Made by a program: the position numbers and the translations under genes
Source: a virus
Length of the DNA stretch: 64,000 nt
IMG/VR virus record: IMGVR_UViG_3300006752_000018
Coordinates: 1-64,000 of that record
Strand: one strand, 5' to 3'
In this document: piece by piece, positions 1 through 11,100 of the stretch
Position numbering within the stretch: position 1 is the stretch's first letter
Layout: every line of letters starts with the position of its first letter
Notes under the pieces: generated by a model
What the model saw: the letters and a program-made list of their open reading frames with translations, nothing else
Databases searched by the model: none
Told to the model about the DNA's origin: nothing

Positions 1-1
1 A

Positions 2-3000
2 GGCATTAGCGGAAAAGTTGTATATGTTGAAGGTGCTGTATATGAAGGTGCATTTGGTCCTGCAAGTTCAAACGGGTCTCAGTTTGGACAAGTTATTGTT
101 GGTGCTGGACCAGGTGGAACAGAAATTGTTACACCGCCATACGAAGATTTAACAATTGGTGCAGGTACCGGTGGTAACACTTCAGTTGGCGGCAACGATG
201 ATATTGTTATAGACGGCCAAGGTAACACAGCAATTGGACAAGGCGGCGGCACAACTACTATCGGTGAAAACGTTGAAGTTGATCCAAACGGTAATTTAAC
301 TCTTTCATCAATTGCAATTAATGGTAACAGAATAGAAACATATGATTCAAATGCTAACTTAGAGCTACTAGCAGCAGGCACAGGCATAATTGATATGTTA
401 AGTGATGTTGTTGCTCCTAGCTTAACTGTAAGTGATTTGACAGCAGGGCGTGTTGTGCTTGCTGGCACTGACGGAGAATTAGAAGACAGTTCAAATCTAA
501 CATTTGACGGAACTACATTAACACTTACTGGTAATGCAAATATTACAGGCGATCTAACTTTAGGTGGTAACATAACTATTGGTGATGCTGACACCGACTC
601 GATTACAGTAGCAGCAGACTTTGAATCGCACTTAATACCAAACGATGATGATACATATGATTTAGGTACAGACGAAAAGCGTTGGCGTTCATTATATGTA
701 AGCGGTAGTACAATCTACTTAGGTGGATTACAAATGGAAGATAACGGCGAAGGCGGCCTTGTAATTGTAGGACCTGATGGCTCACGCACAGACTTTGAAG
801 CAAGTGTAATTGATGCACATAGCATTGTAGTTGATGAGATTAGCATTGACGGAAACGTAATTCAAACACTTAACACTAACGCAGATTTGGAACTAGATGC
901 TGCTGGTACAGGTAGAATACTTGCTAAAGGTATTGATGTTAACATGCCAGAAGGCAATGTACATTACGTTACTGCAAATGGTGATGATAATAATAGCGGA
1001 TCACTTCCTAATGATGCTTTTGCAAGTGTTTCGTTTGCATTAACACAAGCAAGCGCAGGGGATATAATTGAAATAAGTGCCGGTACATTTGAAGAAACAT
1101 TTCCATTAGATGTACCTGCAAATGTTACAGTACGAGGTACAGGGTTACGTGCAACACAGATTAAACCTACAGCAGCAACAAGAGACTTAGATGGATTTAG
1201 AGTTGACGGCGGCGTTGTAATTGAGTCAATGACTATCCGTGAAATGGAATACAATACTACCAACGATACAGGTTATGCTATACGTTACAAGCCAACAGCA
1301 AGTGTTACAATACGTTCGGCGTATATCAAAGACATCACTGTTGCAAACTTTGGCTCTAGTGTAAGATTAGGTACAAATGCAGCAGATGATCCATACGGAT
1401 TTTTAGCAGGTGATTCAGGTCGAGGGGCACTAGTAGACGGTGCAAGTATTGCTGCTGGATCTATTGAACCAGCAATGTTGTTTGATAGTGTTACATTTAT
1501 TGTTCCTAACAGTAGTGGACTTATTATTACTAACGGTGCTAGAGTAGAATGGCTTAACTGTTTTACATACTTTGCTAATGAAGGCATCAAAGGTGTAACA
1601 GGTGCAACAGGTAGAGGTGGTGTAGGAAAAACACGTATTACTCTAGGCGGTGTTACTGGAACAATTGCAGCAGGAGACGTTGCAACATTTACATCTACAG
1701 ATGGATCTACAGTAGCTACTCTAACAGTTGACGCAGTAGAGGGCGGAACTACAATTGTACAAAACGGAAAGTATGATGATTTAGAAGGATTTGACTTTAC
1801 ACCAGAATCAATTACTTTTGACGGCGGCGCTAGTGCAACATCTATTTTAAGATATGACCGTAAAGAGTTTGGTGCAGAAATGCGTTCAATTGCATCTGCA
1901 AACGTGTACGGTAACTACGGACTAATAGCAGATGGAGCTGACACAAGTTTAAGAATGGTGTCACACAACTTTGGCTATATTGGTGTAGGTAAAAGACTAG
2001 ACAACGACGATAGTGCAGTAATACAAGCAAATGAAATTACAGAACTAAACGGTGGCCGTGTTTATTATTCAAGTGTTGACCAAAGAGGCGATTTTAGAAT
2101 CGGTGATCACTTTACTGTCGATCAACAAACAGGTAATACAACATTCCAAGGTGGAACATTTGATGTCACAACATTAACTGGTATCAACTTTATAAATGGT
2201 GTAAACACAACTATAGTAGATCCTTTCAAAGTACAAACAGGAAATGTACGTTTATCAGGTAACACAATTTCTACTGTTACTGGAGGATTAAATATTACAC
2301 CTGCAGGATCAGCAGATGTAACAGTTACAGCAAATACAAATGTTACAGGTAACACAAACGTTGGTGGTGAATTAAATGTAACAGGAGATACAACACTTTC
2401 AGGAAACTTAGATGTAACAGGAAATGTTAACATTGGTGGTAACATTACTATTGGTGATGCAGATACTGATGCAATTACAGTAGCAGCAGATTTTGAATCT
2501 AACCTAATACCAGACGAAGCAGACAAGTATGATTTAGGTAGTACAACAAAACCTTGGCACAAACTATATGCATCATTAGTTGATGTAGGTCAACTAAATG
2601 TTGAAGATATACAAATTAATGGTAACCGTATCGAAACTGTGAATACAAACAGTCCTCTAGAATTAGATGCAGCTGGTACAGGTACAATTGAATTACAAAC
2701 AGATACAAACATAACCGGAGATGCAACAGTCAGCGGAACACTAGATGTAACTGGAGTAGCGTCTTTAAATGACGCACTAGACGTTGCAGGACTTGCATCA
2801 TTAGATGGCGGTATTGATGTTGATGGTGCATTTACTGTTGCTGATACTACAGGAAATGTAAACACAACTGGCACACTTGATGTAACAGGTGATACTACGC
2901 TACAGGTATTAAACGCACAAGAAACTACTCTAAGCAGTGCAACAATATCAGATCTAACAGCTGGTCGTGTTGTACTAGCAGGTACTTCGGGTGCAATTGA

Positions 3001-6000
3001 AGATAGTGGCAACTTAACATTTGATGGAACAACATTAGATATTACAGGTAACATAGATGTAAGCGGCGATGTTACTATCGGCGGTAATATACAAATCGGT
3101 GATGCAGATACAGATGCAATCACTGTTGCTGCTGACTTTGAATCACATTTAATTCCAAATGCTGACGAAACTTATGACTTAGGTAGTGCAACTAAAAAAT
3201 GGCGTAACTTATATGTTGCAGGACAAACTATTCATTTAGGCGGTATTCAACTTAAAGAAGAAAATGGCGGATTTAAGGTTGTTGATGCAAGTGGTAACGA
3301 AATGGATATTACTGGTGGTACAATTTTTGCTGATAGGTTAATCGGCGAAGATTTAACTATTGACGGTAACAAGATACAAACTACTCTTACTAATAGCCCT
3401 GTTGAAATAGTTGCAGCAGGAACTGGTACAGTAGAACTATTATCAGATACAAATATTACAGGTGCAGCAGCAGTATCAACTACATTAGATGTAACTGGTG
3501 CAACTACACTTAATGACACATTAGATGTAACTGGTAATGCAACATTGCAAGTATTAGATGCACAAGAGACAACACTTAGTAGTGCAACAATATCCGATCT
3601 AACTGCAAACAGAATAGTTCTTGCTGGTACATCAGGTGCAATTGAAGATAGTGCTGCACTAACATTTGACGGCACTGATATGATTATCGGTACTACAAGT
3701 TCATTACAAATTCCTGTAGGTACAACAGCAGAACGACCTACTCCTGTAACTGGACAGATGCGTTTTAACTCAACTGACACAGCGTTTGAAGGATATGACG
3801 GTACTGCGTGGGCATCATTAGGCGGAGTAAAAGATGTTGATCAAGATACAAAGATTATTGCTGAGTCATCACCTGGTACAGATAATGATGAATTAGATTT
3901 TTATACTGCTGGTTCAGTACGTATGCAAATTGGCGCTACTGGGGATTTAGGATTTGGATCAAACTTAACTGAATTTACAATTGCTCAAGCAACTGGTAAT
4001 ACTGCTATAGGTGGTACATTAGATGTTACAGGAACATCTACTTTAACTGATACAGGTGTTACTGGCACTTTAACTGTAACCGGTAATGCGTCTATTGATA
4101 ACATTGATATAGACGGAAGTACAATTGGAGCAAGCACTGATATTACAATCGATCCTAATCCAACTGGTGCAGGCGGAACATTAAATGTTGCAGGACTTTT
4201 AGATGTTACAGGTAATACAACATTACAAAGTGATTTAGGTGTTACTGGAGAAACAACACTTGCAAGTGCAATAGTAAGCGACTTGACTGACAATAGAATT
4301 GTAATTTCAGGCACAAGTGGTGCAATAGAAGATGATGCAAACTTAACATTTGATGGTACTGAATTTAGCATCGGCACTGGCAACTTCACAGTTCAACAAG
4401 CAACAGGTGATACTCTTGTAGCAGGTGATTTGCACGTAGACGGAACAACAACACTAGCTGGGCTAAACTTAGAAAGTTTAACAGATGGCCGTGTGTTGTT
4501 AATGGGCGCAACTGAAATTGAAGATAGTGCTAACTTAACTTTTGATGGTACAACATTAACAACAACTGCATTAGCCTTAGATAATATTACAATTGATGGT
4601 AATACGATTGCAACAACATCAGGTACACTTACTATTGATCCTACTCCAGCAGGTAGTGCAGGTACAGTAACTATACAAGGTGACTTGCAAGTTATGGGTA
4701 CAACAACTACAATTAACAGCACTGTAACAACATTAGACGATCCTATACTTACACTAGGCGGAGACGTTGCTCCTACTACTGACGATACTAAGGACAAAGG
4801 TATAGAATTCCGTTGGCATACAGGCGTAGATGCAAAAGTTGGATTCTTTGGATTTGATAGAACTGATGAAAAATTTGCATTTATTGCAGACGCTACAAAC
4901 AACACAGAAGTATTTGCAGGAACATTAGGTAATGCAAAGTTTGGTAACATTGATGCTGTAGATATCAACGCAACAGGAAATGTTACAATAGGCGGTAACA
5001 TTACAATTGGTGATGCAGACACAGACGGTATTACTATTGCTGGTGAATTTGATTCACATCTAATACCTAATGATACACTTACATTTGATTTAGGAAGTGA
5101 AGACAAAAGATGGCGTGACTTATATCTAGGCGGTAATTCAATTTACTTAGGTGATGTAACAATGAGTCAACATATTGGCGGTATGATGGTACATATGCCA
5201 GGTAGTGATACTATGATGGATTTGTATGCTGCACAGATTAATGCAGGCACACTTCTGTTAGACAATATTAGGGTTGACGGAAACTTAATTACAACAACAG
5301 AATCAGATAGTAATTTAGAACTTTCGCCTAACGGATCAGGTACTATTGATTTACTTGCTGATACTAATATAACAGGCGCATTAACTACAGGTGACATTGA
5401 TGCAGCAGCTATAACAGCAGCAACACTAGAAACAACTCAAACAGTTACAGTTGGATCAAATATCAATGTAGATGGAGATATTATTACTCCGTCAATTACA
5501 ATTACTGATAACACAATCGCAACTAACACTACAAATGCAGCATTAGAATTAAAAGCAGCAGGAACAGGTGCAGTTGAAGTTATTGGTAAATTTAACATTG
5601 AAAATACTACAGAAGTTGATGCAATTTTAGATGAAGATGATTTAGTAAGCGATAGTGCAACAGCTATACCTACACAGCAAAGTGTAAAAGCGTATGTAGA
5701 TGATCAAGTAACTGGTGTATCGTCGAGTCAAATAGGAAATCAAATTACGTTAGGTGCACCAGCTGACGGTGGTTATCAAGACGGTGCCTATAAAGAACTT
5801 AGTGGAACAAGTAACGTGGCAGAAGCAATTGATCAATTAAACGAGACTATGTTAAATGTAGCAAATGATACTTTTGTAAGAAGTGTTGCATTTACTGGAA
5901 CACCATTAGCAGGCGGTGAAGGTACAAGTGTTACACTAACTATTGTTAAAGAAGGCAATCCAAACAAATATGATATTGATTGGGGCGATGGTACAACTGA

Positions 6001-8152
6001 TACAGTAACAAGTCTTACACCTAGTCATACATATACAAGCAATGTAAATAGTCCTTTTACAGTAGAAGTTAGAGCTTACAACGATAACGGCACAGGATAC
6101 GGTAGTGAATTTACTGCTGAAGAAGTTGATTACGTAATAATTTACACAGCAGATCCTGTTATGGCATTTAGATTATATAGAGCTTCATCAGGCGGAACTG
6201 CACTTACAGGTAATGATTTATATGTAGACGAAGGTGATAGTCTGTATATGGAAAACATTACCACAAATACACAAATGGCAGATGTTACATACTCTATGGA
6301 TTGGGGCGATGGCACGTCGGCAGATAGTATTGCAAGTGATAGTGCTTCAGGTGGCGTATTAGGTACAAGATTAGCACACACTTGGGGAGCAGGAACAGCA
6401 ACCGGCAACGGGCGTGACACATTAACTCTTTCATTACTAACACACACATCAGCAACACCTAGTTTATTTCCAATGAGTACTACGGAAGATATAAAAGTGT
6501 ATAATCCAAACATTGCTGCTCCGAACGGATTAGGTACTAAGACGATACTTGTACAAGAAGCAGTATCGAGTAATCCTAGACTAGCACATGGATTTACAGA
6601 TAACACAAGTAGCACTACATTGACAGCAGGTTCAACAGTTAAAAGAACAAGTTCAGCAGTTAGTGTGTTTACAAAAACACAGTCTACATTTGCTTATAAT
6701 GCATCAGCAGGTGAATTAATTGCAAAAGTTGATGGAATTAATGTTAACAATATTCAACTAGATGCTACTGATAATACAGGAGTTGTAGGTTCATTAGAAA
6801 TACAAGAAGAATCAGATTACAATTTGCTTAATACAGACGGCAGTGGTTTATCATTTAGTAGCACAATTTATACTCCAAACTTATACAAAGGGTTTAAAGC
6901 TAAAATTGCACATGATAGTTCTTCTAACTTTGACCCTGGAATACATACATTCCAAATTACTCATAGTACAGAAGGTAATACAAACATAGAAGAATTTGTA
7001 CATGACCCAATTGGAGATCCAACTATTACAGCTGGTACTGTAGTCGAAGGTGCAGCAGGAACTAAGAGATACATTAGTGGTATTCCTTATTACAATGGTA
7101 GTAACACAATTATATTACAAAACTGGCAAGTAGAAGATTTTTGTGGACAAGTATTTAACGATCATTCAACTGGACTTAATGCACCAGTGTTTATTGAAAC
7201 TGGTAGCGACTACGAAGGAACATCTGGTTCTATAGGTACTAACCAAAATTACAGTCATTCACAGATGAGTAATCCTAGCAGTCCTATGTTAAACGGAAGT
7301 AATGTTATAGCAAACGTAGGAGTAGGCACACCATACACGATGAATAATTTTACAATGTCTGTAGGTAACGTAGCCAATCAGCGCACTGTGTCAAATGCAG
7401 AAATGAGAATACTTAATGTAAATGGGTTTAGTGATAGAGTAGATTCCAACGAAAAAATTCAAGTCCATACAGCAGCGCAAAGTGGTATAAGTGAAATAGC
7501 AATTCCAGTTTCAAATAGCTTAGGATCAACTTATAGCGACGACGGTAAGCGTAGCACAGCATTCCTTGCTGCAACAACTGACACCCCGGCATTCAACGGA
7601 GCAACAAACTTTTATACCAGTAGTGTTTACTCAGAATCGAGTGACCCCGGAGTTGAAGGAACACAAGAAGCAACTATAAGATTAGGAGTATTAGAAAATA
7701 ATACAGTAGATTATAGCACAGGATTTTTACCAGCAGGCCCAGATAGAAGTAGCGATAGCGGCACACAATATTTTACAATGGCATTTAGAAGAAGTGCTGT
7801 AAGTAAATTTAGAATTAACATTACATCCAGTGGAATAAGCGGATTATGGATAGCAGTACCGGGCACTGATATCGACGCTGCTAGTTCTCTTAATGGATGG
7901 TTACGTGCAGATCAAGCATTTGGCGGATCAGGCACACCAGGTGCAGATAGCAGTAATGGCGGTAATGGTAGTAACGGTGTTGCGGATGGACCTGCAAACA
8001 CCATTGGTAATAATACAAGTTTAAGCGGAAATTATCAAATGACGTTAGGAATAGTAAGTACTACAGATGCAACAGGTAATGTTGTGTTAGTAAGAATAGC
8101 ATTAGCAGCAGGACAAAGTGTTAGCAGTTTGTCAATAGTAGAAGGCGTATAA
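2..8152 (+). CDS. Giant modular virion / tail-fibre-like protein (5'-partial)
   Basis: The reading frame is open from base 2, so the gene starts before the window; 2716 residues are visible. The first ~135 visible residues match residues ~160-290 of the next gene (GAVYEGAFGP versus GAVYSGAFGP, then IAINGNRIET), so roughly 160 N-terminal residues are probably missing. In order: an IGDADTD...YDLG...W..LY module; a pectin-lyase-like beta-helix segment (HYVTANGDDNNSGS, nt ~956-1250); a GGRVYYSSVDQRGDFRIGD motif (nt ~2051); three more YDLG-type modules (nt ~2440, ~3080, ~4995); a DDPILTLGGD...FRWH...GFFGFD module (nt ~4700-4960); IPTQQSVKAYVDDQV (nt ~5668), typical near the ends of phage fibres; and two PKD-like domains with DWGDGT cores (nt ~5970 and ~6300). 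The last ~540 residues are beta-rich and unrecognised. The modules place it in the virion, probably as an extended fibre or tail appendage; the exact location is inference. Confidence 0.82.
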   Translation, partial: GISGKVVYVEGAVYEGAFGPASSNGSQFGQVIVGAGPGGTEIVTPPYEDLTIGAGTGGNTSVGGNDDIVIDGQGNTAIGQGGGTTTIGENVEVDPNGNLTLSSIAINGNRIETYDSNANLELLAAGTGIIDMLSDVVAPSLTVSDLTAGRVVLAGTDGELEDSSNLTFDGTTLTLTGNANITGDLTLGGNITIGDADTDSITVAADFESHLIPNDDDTYDLGTDEKRWRSLYVSGSTIYLGGLQMEDNGEGGLVIVGPDGSRTDFEASVIDAHSIVVDEISIDGNVIQTLNTNADLELDAAGTGRILAKGIDVNMPEGNVHYVTANGDDNNSGSLPNDAFASVSFALTQASAGDIIEISAGTFEETFPLDVPANVTVRGTGLRATQIKPTAATRDLDGFRVDGGVVIESMTIREMEYNTTNDTGYAIRYKPTASVTIRSAYIKDITVANFGSSVRLGTNAADDPYGFLAGDSGRGALVDGASIAAGSIEPAMLFDSVTFIVPNSSGLIITNGARVEWLNCFTYFANEGIKGVTGATGRGGVGKTRITLGGVTGTIAAGDVATFTSTDGSTVATLTVDAVEGGTTIVQNGKYDDLEGFDFTPESITFDGGASATSILRYDRKEFGAEMRSIASANVYGNYGLIADGADTSLRMVSHNFGYIGVGKRLDNDDSAVIQANEITELNGGRVYYSSVDQRGDFRIGDHFTVDQQTGNTTFQGGTFDVTTLTGINFINGVNTTIVDPFKVQTGNVRLSGNTISTVTGGLNITPAGSADVTVTANTNVTGNTNVGGELNVTGDTTLSGNLDVTGNVNIGGNITIGDADTDAITVAADFESNLIPDEADKYDLGSTTKPWHKLYASLVDVGQLNVEDIQINGNRIETVNTNSPLELDAAGTGTIELQTDTNITGDATVSGTLDVTGVASLNDALDVAGLASLDGGIDVDGAFTVADTTGNVNTTGTLDVTGDTTLQVLNAQETTLSSATISDLTAGRVVLAGTSGAIEDSGNLTFDGTTLDITGNIDVSGDVTIGGNIQIGDADTDAITVAADFESHLIPNADETYDLGSATKKWRNLYVAGQTIHLGGIQLKEENGGFKVVDASGNEMDITGGTIFADRLIGEDLTIDGNKIQTTLTNSPVEIVAAGTGTVELLSDTNITGAAAVSTTLDVTGATTLNDTLDVTGNATLQVLDAQETTLSSATISDLTANRIVLAGTSGAIEDSAALTFDGTDMIIGTTSSLQIPVGTTAERPTPVTGQMRFNSTDTAFEGYDGTAWASLGGVKDVDQDTKIIAESSPGTDNDELDFYTAGSVRMQIGATGDLGFGSNLTEFTIAQATGNTAIGGTLDVTGTSTLTDTGVTGTLTVTGNASIDNIDIDGSTIGASTDITIDPNPTGAGGTLNVAGLLDVTGNTTLQSDLGVTGETTLASAIVSDLTDNRIVISGTSGAIEDDANLTFDGTEFSIGTGNFTVQQATGDTLVAGDLHVDGTTTLAGLNLESLTDGRVLLMGATEIEDSANLTFDGTTLTTTALALDNITIDGNTIATTSGTLTIDPTPAGSAGTVTIQGDLQVMGTTTTINSTVTTLDDPILTLGGDVAPTTDDTKDKGIEFRWHTGVDAKVGFFGFDRTDEKFAFIADATNNTEVFAGTLGNAKFGNIDAVDINATGNVTIGGNITIGDADTDGITIAGEFDSHLIPNDTLTFDLGSEDKRWRDLYLGGNSIYLGDVTMSQHIGGMMVHMPGSDTMMDLYAAQINAGTLLLDNIRVDGNLITTTESDSNLELSPNGSGTIDLLADTNITGALTTGDIDAAAITAATLETTQTVTVGSNINVDGDIITPSITITDNTIATNTTNAALELKAAGTGAVEVIGKFNIENTTEVDAILDEDDLVSDSATAIPTQQSVKAYVDDQVTGVSSSQIGNQITLGAPADGGYQDGAYKELSGTSNVAEAIDQLNETMLNVANDTFVRSVAFTGTPLAGGEGTSVTLTIVKEGNPNKYDIDWGDGTTDTVTSLTPSHTYTSNVNSPFTVEVRAYNDNGTGYGSEFTAEEVDYVIIYTADPVMAFRLYRASSGGTALTGNDLYVDEGDSLYMENITTNTQMADVTYSMDWGDGTSADSIASDSASGGVLGTRLAHTWGAGTATGNGRDTLTLSLLTHTSATPSLFPMSTTEDIKVYNPNIAAPNGLGTKTILVQEAVSSNPRLAHGFTDNTSSTTLTAGSTVKRTSSAVSVFTKTQSTFAYNASAGELIAKVDGINVNNIQLDATDNTGVVGSLEIQEESDYNLLNTDGSGLSFSSTIYTPNLYKGFKAKIAHDSSSNFDPGIHTFQITHSTEGNTNIEEFVHDPIGDPTITAGTVVEGAAGTKRYISGIPYYNGSNTIILQNWQVEDFCGQVFNDHSTGLNAPVFIETGSDYEGTSGSIGTNQNYSHSQMSNPSSPMLNGSNVIANVGVGTPYTMNNFTMSVGNVANQRTVSNAEMRILNVNGFSDRVDSNEKIQVHTAAQSGISEIAIPVSNSLGSTYSDDGKRSTAFLAATTDTPAFNGATNFYTSSVYSESSDPGVEGTQEATIRLGVLENNTVDYSTGFLPAGPDRSSDSGTQYFTMAFRRSAVSKFRINITSSGISGLWIAVPGTDIDAASSLNGWLRADQAFGGSGTPGADSSNGGNGSNGVADGPANTIGNNTSLSGNYQMTLGIVSTTDATGNVVLVRIALAAGQSVSSLSIVEGV

Positions 8153-8156
8153 TTAA

Positions 8157-11100
8157 ATGGCGATAAGCGATATACAAAAAATTGATTACCTTTGGAAAAA
8201 GATAGGTTACGGCGTAAGTAAGTCAGATGTTGAATCTAACAAAGGTGCTACAAACGAAGCTATAGCAAGTCCGTTACTAATAAGAAGTGATAAAATTTGG
8301 GGAGATAGTGCTGAAATTCCAAATGTAATACCTGCTACAAGTGCTTCTCCTGTTACTGTTTACATAGGTGCTAATGCTGTTGAGTGTACTGAAGACGGTA
8401 CAGCAAGTGCAAGACGTACTTGGTTAACTGGAAGCACTGACTGGATACCTACAGAGTTTGGCGCTACTTATAATGTCAAAGTATATGCTGATAGTCCTAG
8501 CGCAGCTGATCCAACTAGTACAGGTACACAATTATTTGCTGTTGGTGCAGGTGATAATGACGAATGGTTTTTTGATTATCAAGCTGGAACAGTGCATTTT
8601 ATAGGTACTAATTTACCTAGTGTACTAACTGCATCAAAAGTTATATACGTTGTCGGAGCTGTTTACTCGGGTGCATTTGGTCCATCTTCATCAGGCGGCA
8701 CACAGTTCGGTGGTGTTATTATCGGAGGCGGTGATGGAGGAACAGAAATAACAACTCCTCCGGGCGAAGATCTAGATGTAGGTGCAGGCGGAAGTGGTGA
8801 TACAAATATTGGTAGTGGCGGTGGCTCTACCAATATTGGGGATAATGTAACTATTGATCCAAACGGTAATTTACTCTTAGATCAAATTGCAATTAATGGT
8901 AACAGAATAGAAACATTTAACTCAAACGCAAATCTAGAACTTGTTGCAGTCGGTACTGGTATTGTTGATGTATTAAGTGATATGACTGTTACAGGACTTA
9001 CTGTATCAGATTTAGATAATGAAGGCATTGTAATTGCATCAGCAAACGGAGAATTAACTACATCTTCAGATGTTACATGGAATGGCACTACTTTAGAAGT
9101 AGATGGATCAGTTACAGCTGAAAGTTTTATAAGTGATGGTACAGGAACACCAACTTTAGAAAGTGCAACAAACATTGTTTTTGATGCAGGTAATGCTGTC
9201 ATTGCAGAAATAAACAGCACAGAAGTTGCTAGATTTGTTTCAACAGGACTAGAAATAACACAAGGCGGAATAACAACGCCTACATTAACAGTAAGCGGAA
9301 ATACAGAATTAGGCGATGCAAATTCAGATACTATTACATTAAATGCACAATTTGCATCTGATTTAATACCAGCAGGTAGTAACACAAAAAATATAGGTTC
9401 TTCGAATGCATACTGGGCGGAAGGATATATTACTACACTAGAAGGTACTGATGCAACATTTACTACATTTACAGGTGACTTAGTTGGTAACGCAGATACT
9501 GCAACAGTATTAACAACAGCAAGAAATATTACACTACAAGGCGATGTTACTGGTACAGCATCATTTGACGGATCTGCAAATGCAATTTTGACTACAACTA
9601 TAGAATTAGATTCAATTGTATTAGGAGATGACACAACTGGAAATTATGTTGAAACCATAGCAGATGACGGTAATGGTACATTAGTACTTTCTGGTAGTGG
9701 TTTAGAAAGTGCTGCTGTAACTATAGGATTAAACACTACAAGTGTTAGCGTTGGTACATATGGTAGTGCTACTGCTATTCCTAGCTTTACTGTAGATAAC
9801 TATGGTAGATTAACTGCTGCATCAGAAATAAATGTTGCTACTGAATTAAACATTACTGACGGAACAAATAACGATACTGTTAGTTTGCTTACTGATACAC
9901 TTACATTTGAAGGTACTGCACTTGAAACAGAAGTTGTTGTATCAAATAATAAAGTAACTGTAGGACTTCCTAGTACAGTAGAAATTACAACAAATCTTAC
10001 TGTTGGTAATGATTTGTTTGTAGACGGAAATTTAACAGTAAGCGGTTCAACAACAACAGTTGACACAACTGTTATGACATTAGAAGATCCTGTAATACGT
10101 TTAGGTGTTAGTAGCTTATCTGCAAATGACGGTAAAGATAGAGGTAATGAATTCCTTTGGCATAATGGAGCAGCAGCAAAACGAGGATTCTTTGGATTTG
10201 ATAACGGTACAGGTAAATTTACATTTATACCAGATGCTGTCAACACAAGTGAAGTATTTACAGGTAATGCTGGCGATGCTTTATTTGGTACAGTAACAGC
10301 AGATTTAATAGGCGATGTAACAGGTAATGTTACAGGTAACGTAACTGGTACAGCTGGATCGTGGGGTACTGCAAGAACAATTACACTAGGTGGAGACTTA
10401 GAAGGTAGTGTAGCAATTGACGGTAGTGCAAATGTTACATTAACAGCTACAGTTGGAGAAAATGCAGTTCTTTTAGGTACTGATACAACAGGAAATTATG
10501 CTGAAGATATTACAGTCAGTGGTGTTGGATTAAGTGTTGCACAAGTAGCAGGCGAGGCAGTGCAGTATGAAATTGTTTCTAATGCTACAGATGCAAACAC
10601 TGCAAGTACAATTGTAGCAAGAGATGCAAGTGGAGATTTTACAGCAGGTACTATTACAGCTGACTTAGTTGGTAATGCTGACAGTGCAACTGAAGTTACA
10701 ATAACTGCTAATCCTACAGCAAACGAAAATGTTTATCTAGTATTTGCAGATAGCTCCGCTACTGGTACAAACGGATTAGAAGTCGATAACGGGTTATCAT
10801 ATAACCCTGCAGGTGGAATAATTACAAGTACATCTTTTGCAGGTAATTTAATAGGTGATGTAAAATCTACTGGTGGACAAACTGTTTTAGATAGCGGCAA
10901 CGACGGCACAAATGCTTTCTTTAAAGGTGACATTAAAGCTACAGGCGGAACTACTGTTTTAAACAGCGGCACTAATGGAAATGATGCAACATTTGCAGGT
11001 GATGTAACTGGTGATTTGACAGGTGATGTAGTAGGTAATGTAGTTGGAGATCTAACAGGAGACACAACAGGTTATCATTTAGGTGATGTACAAGGTAGTG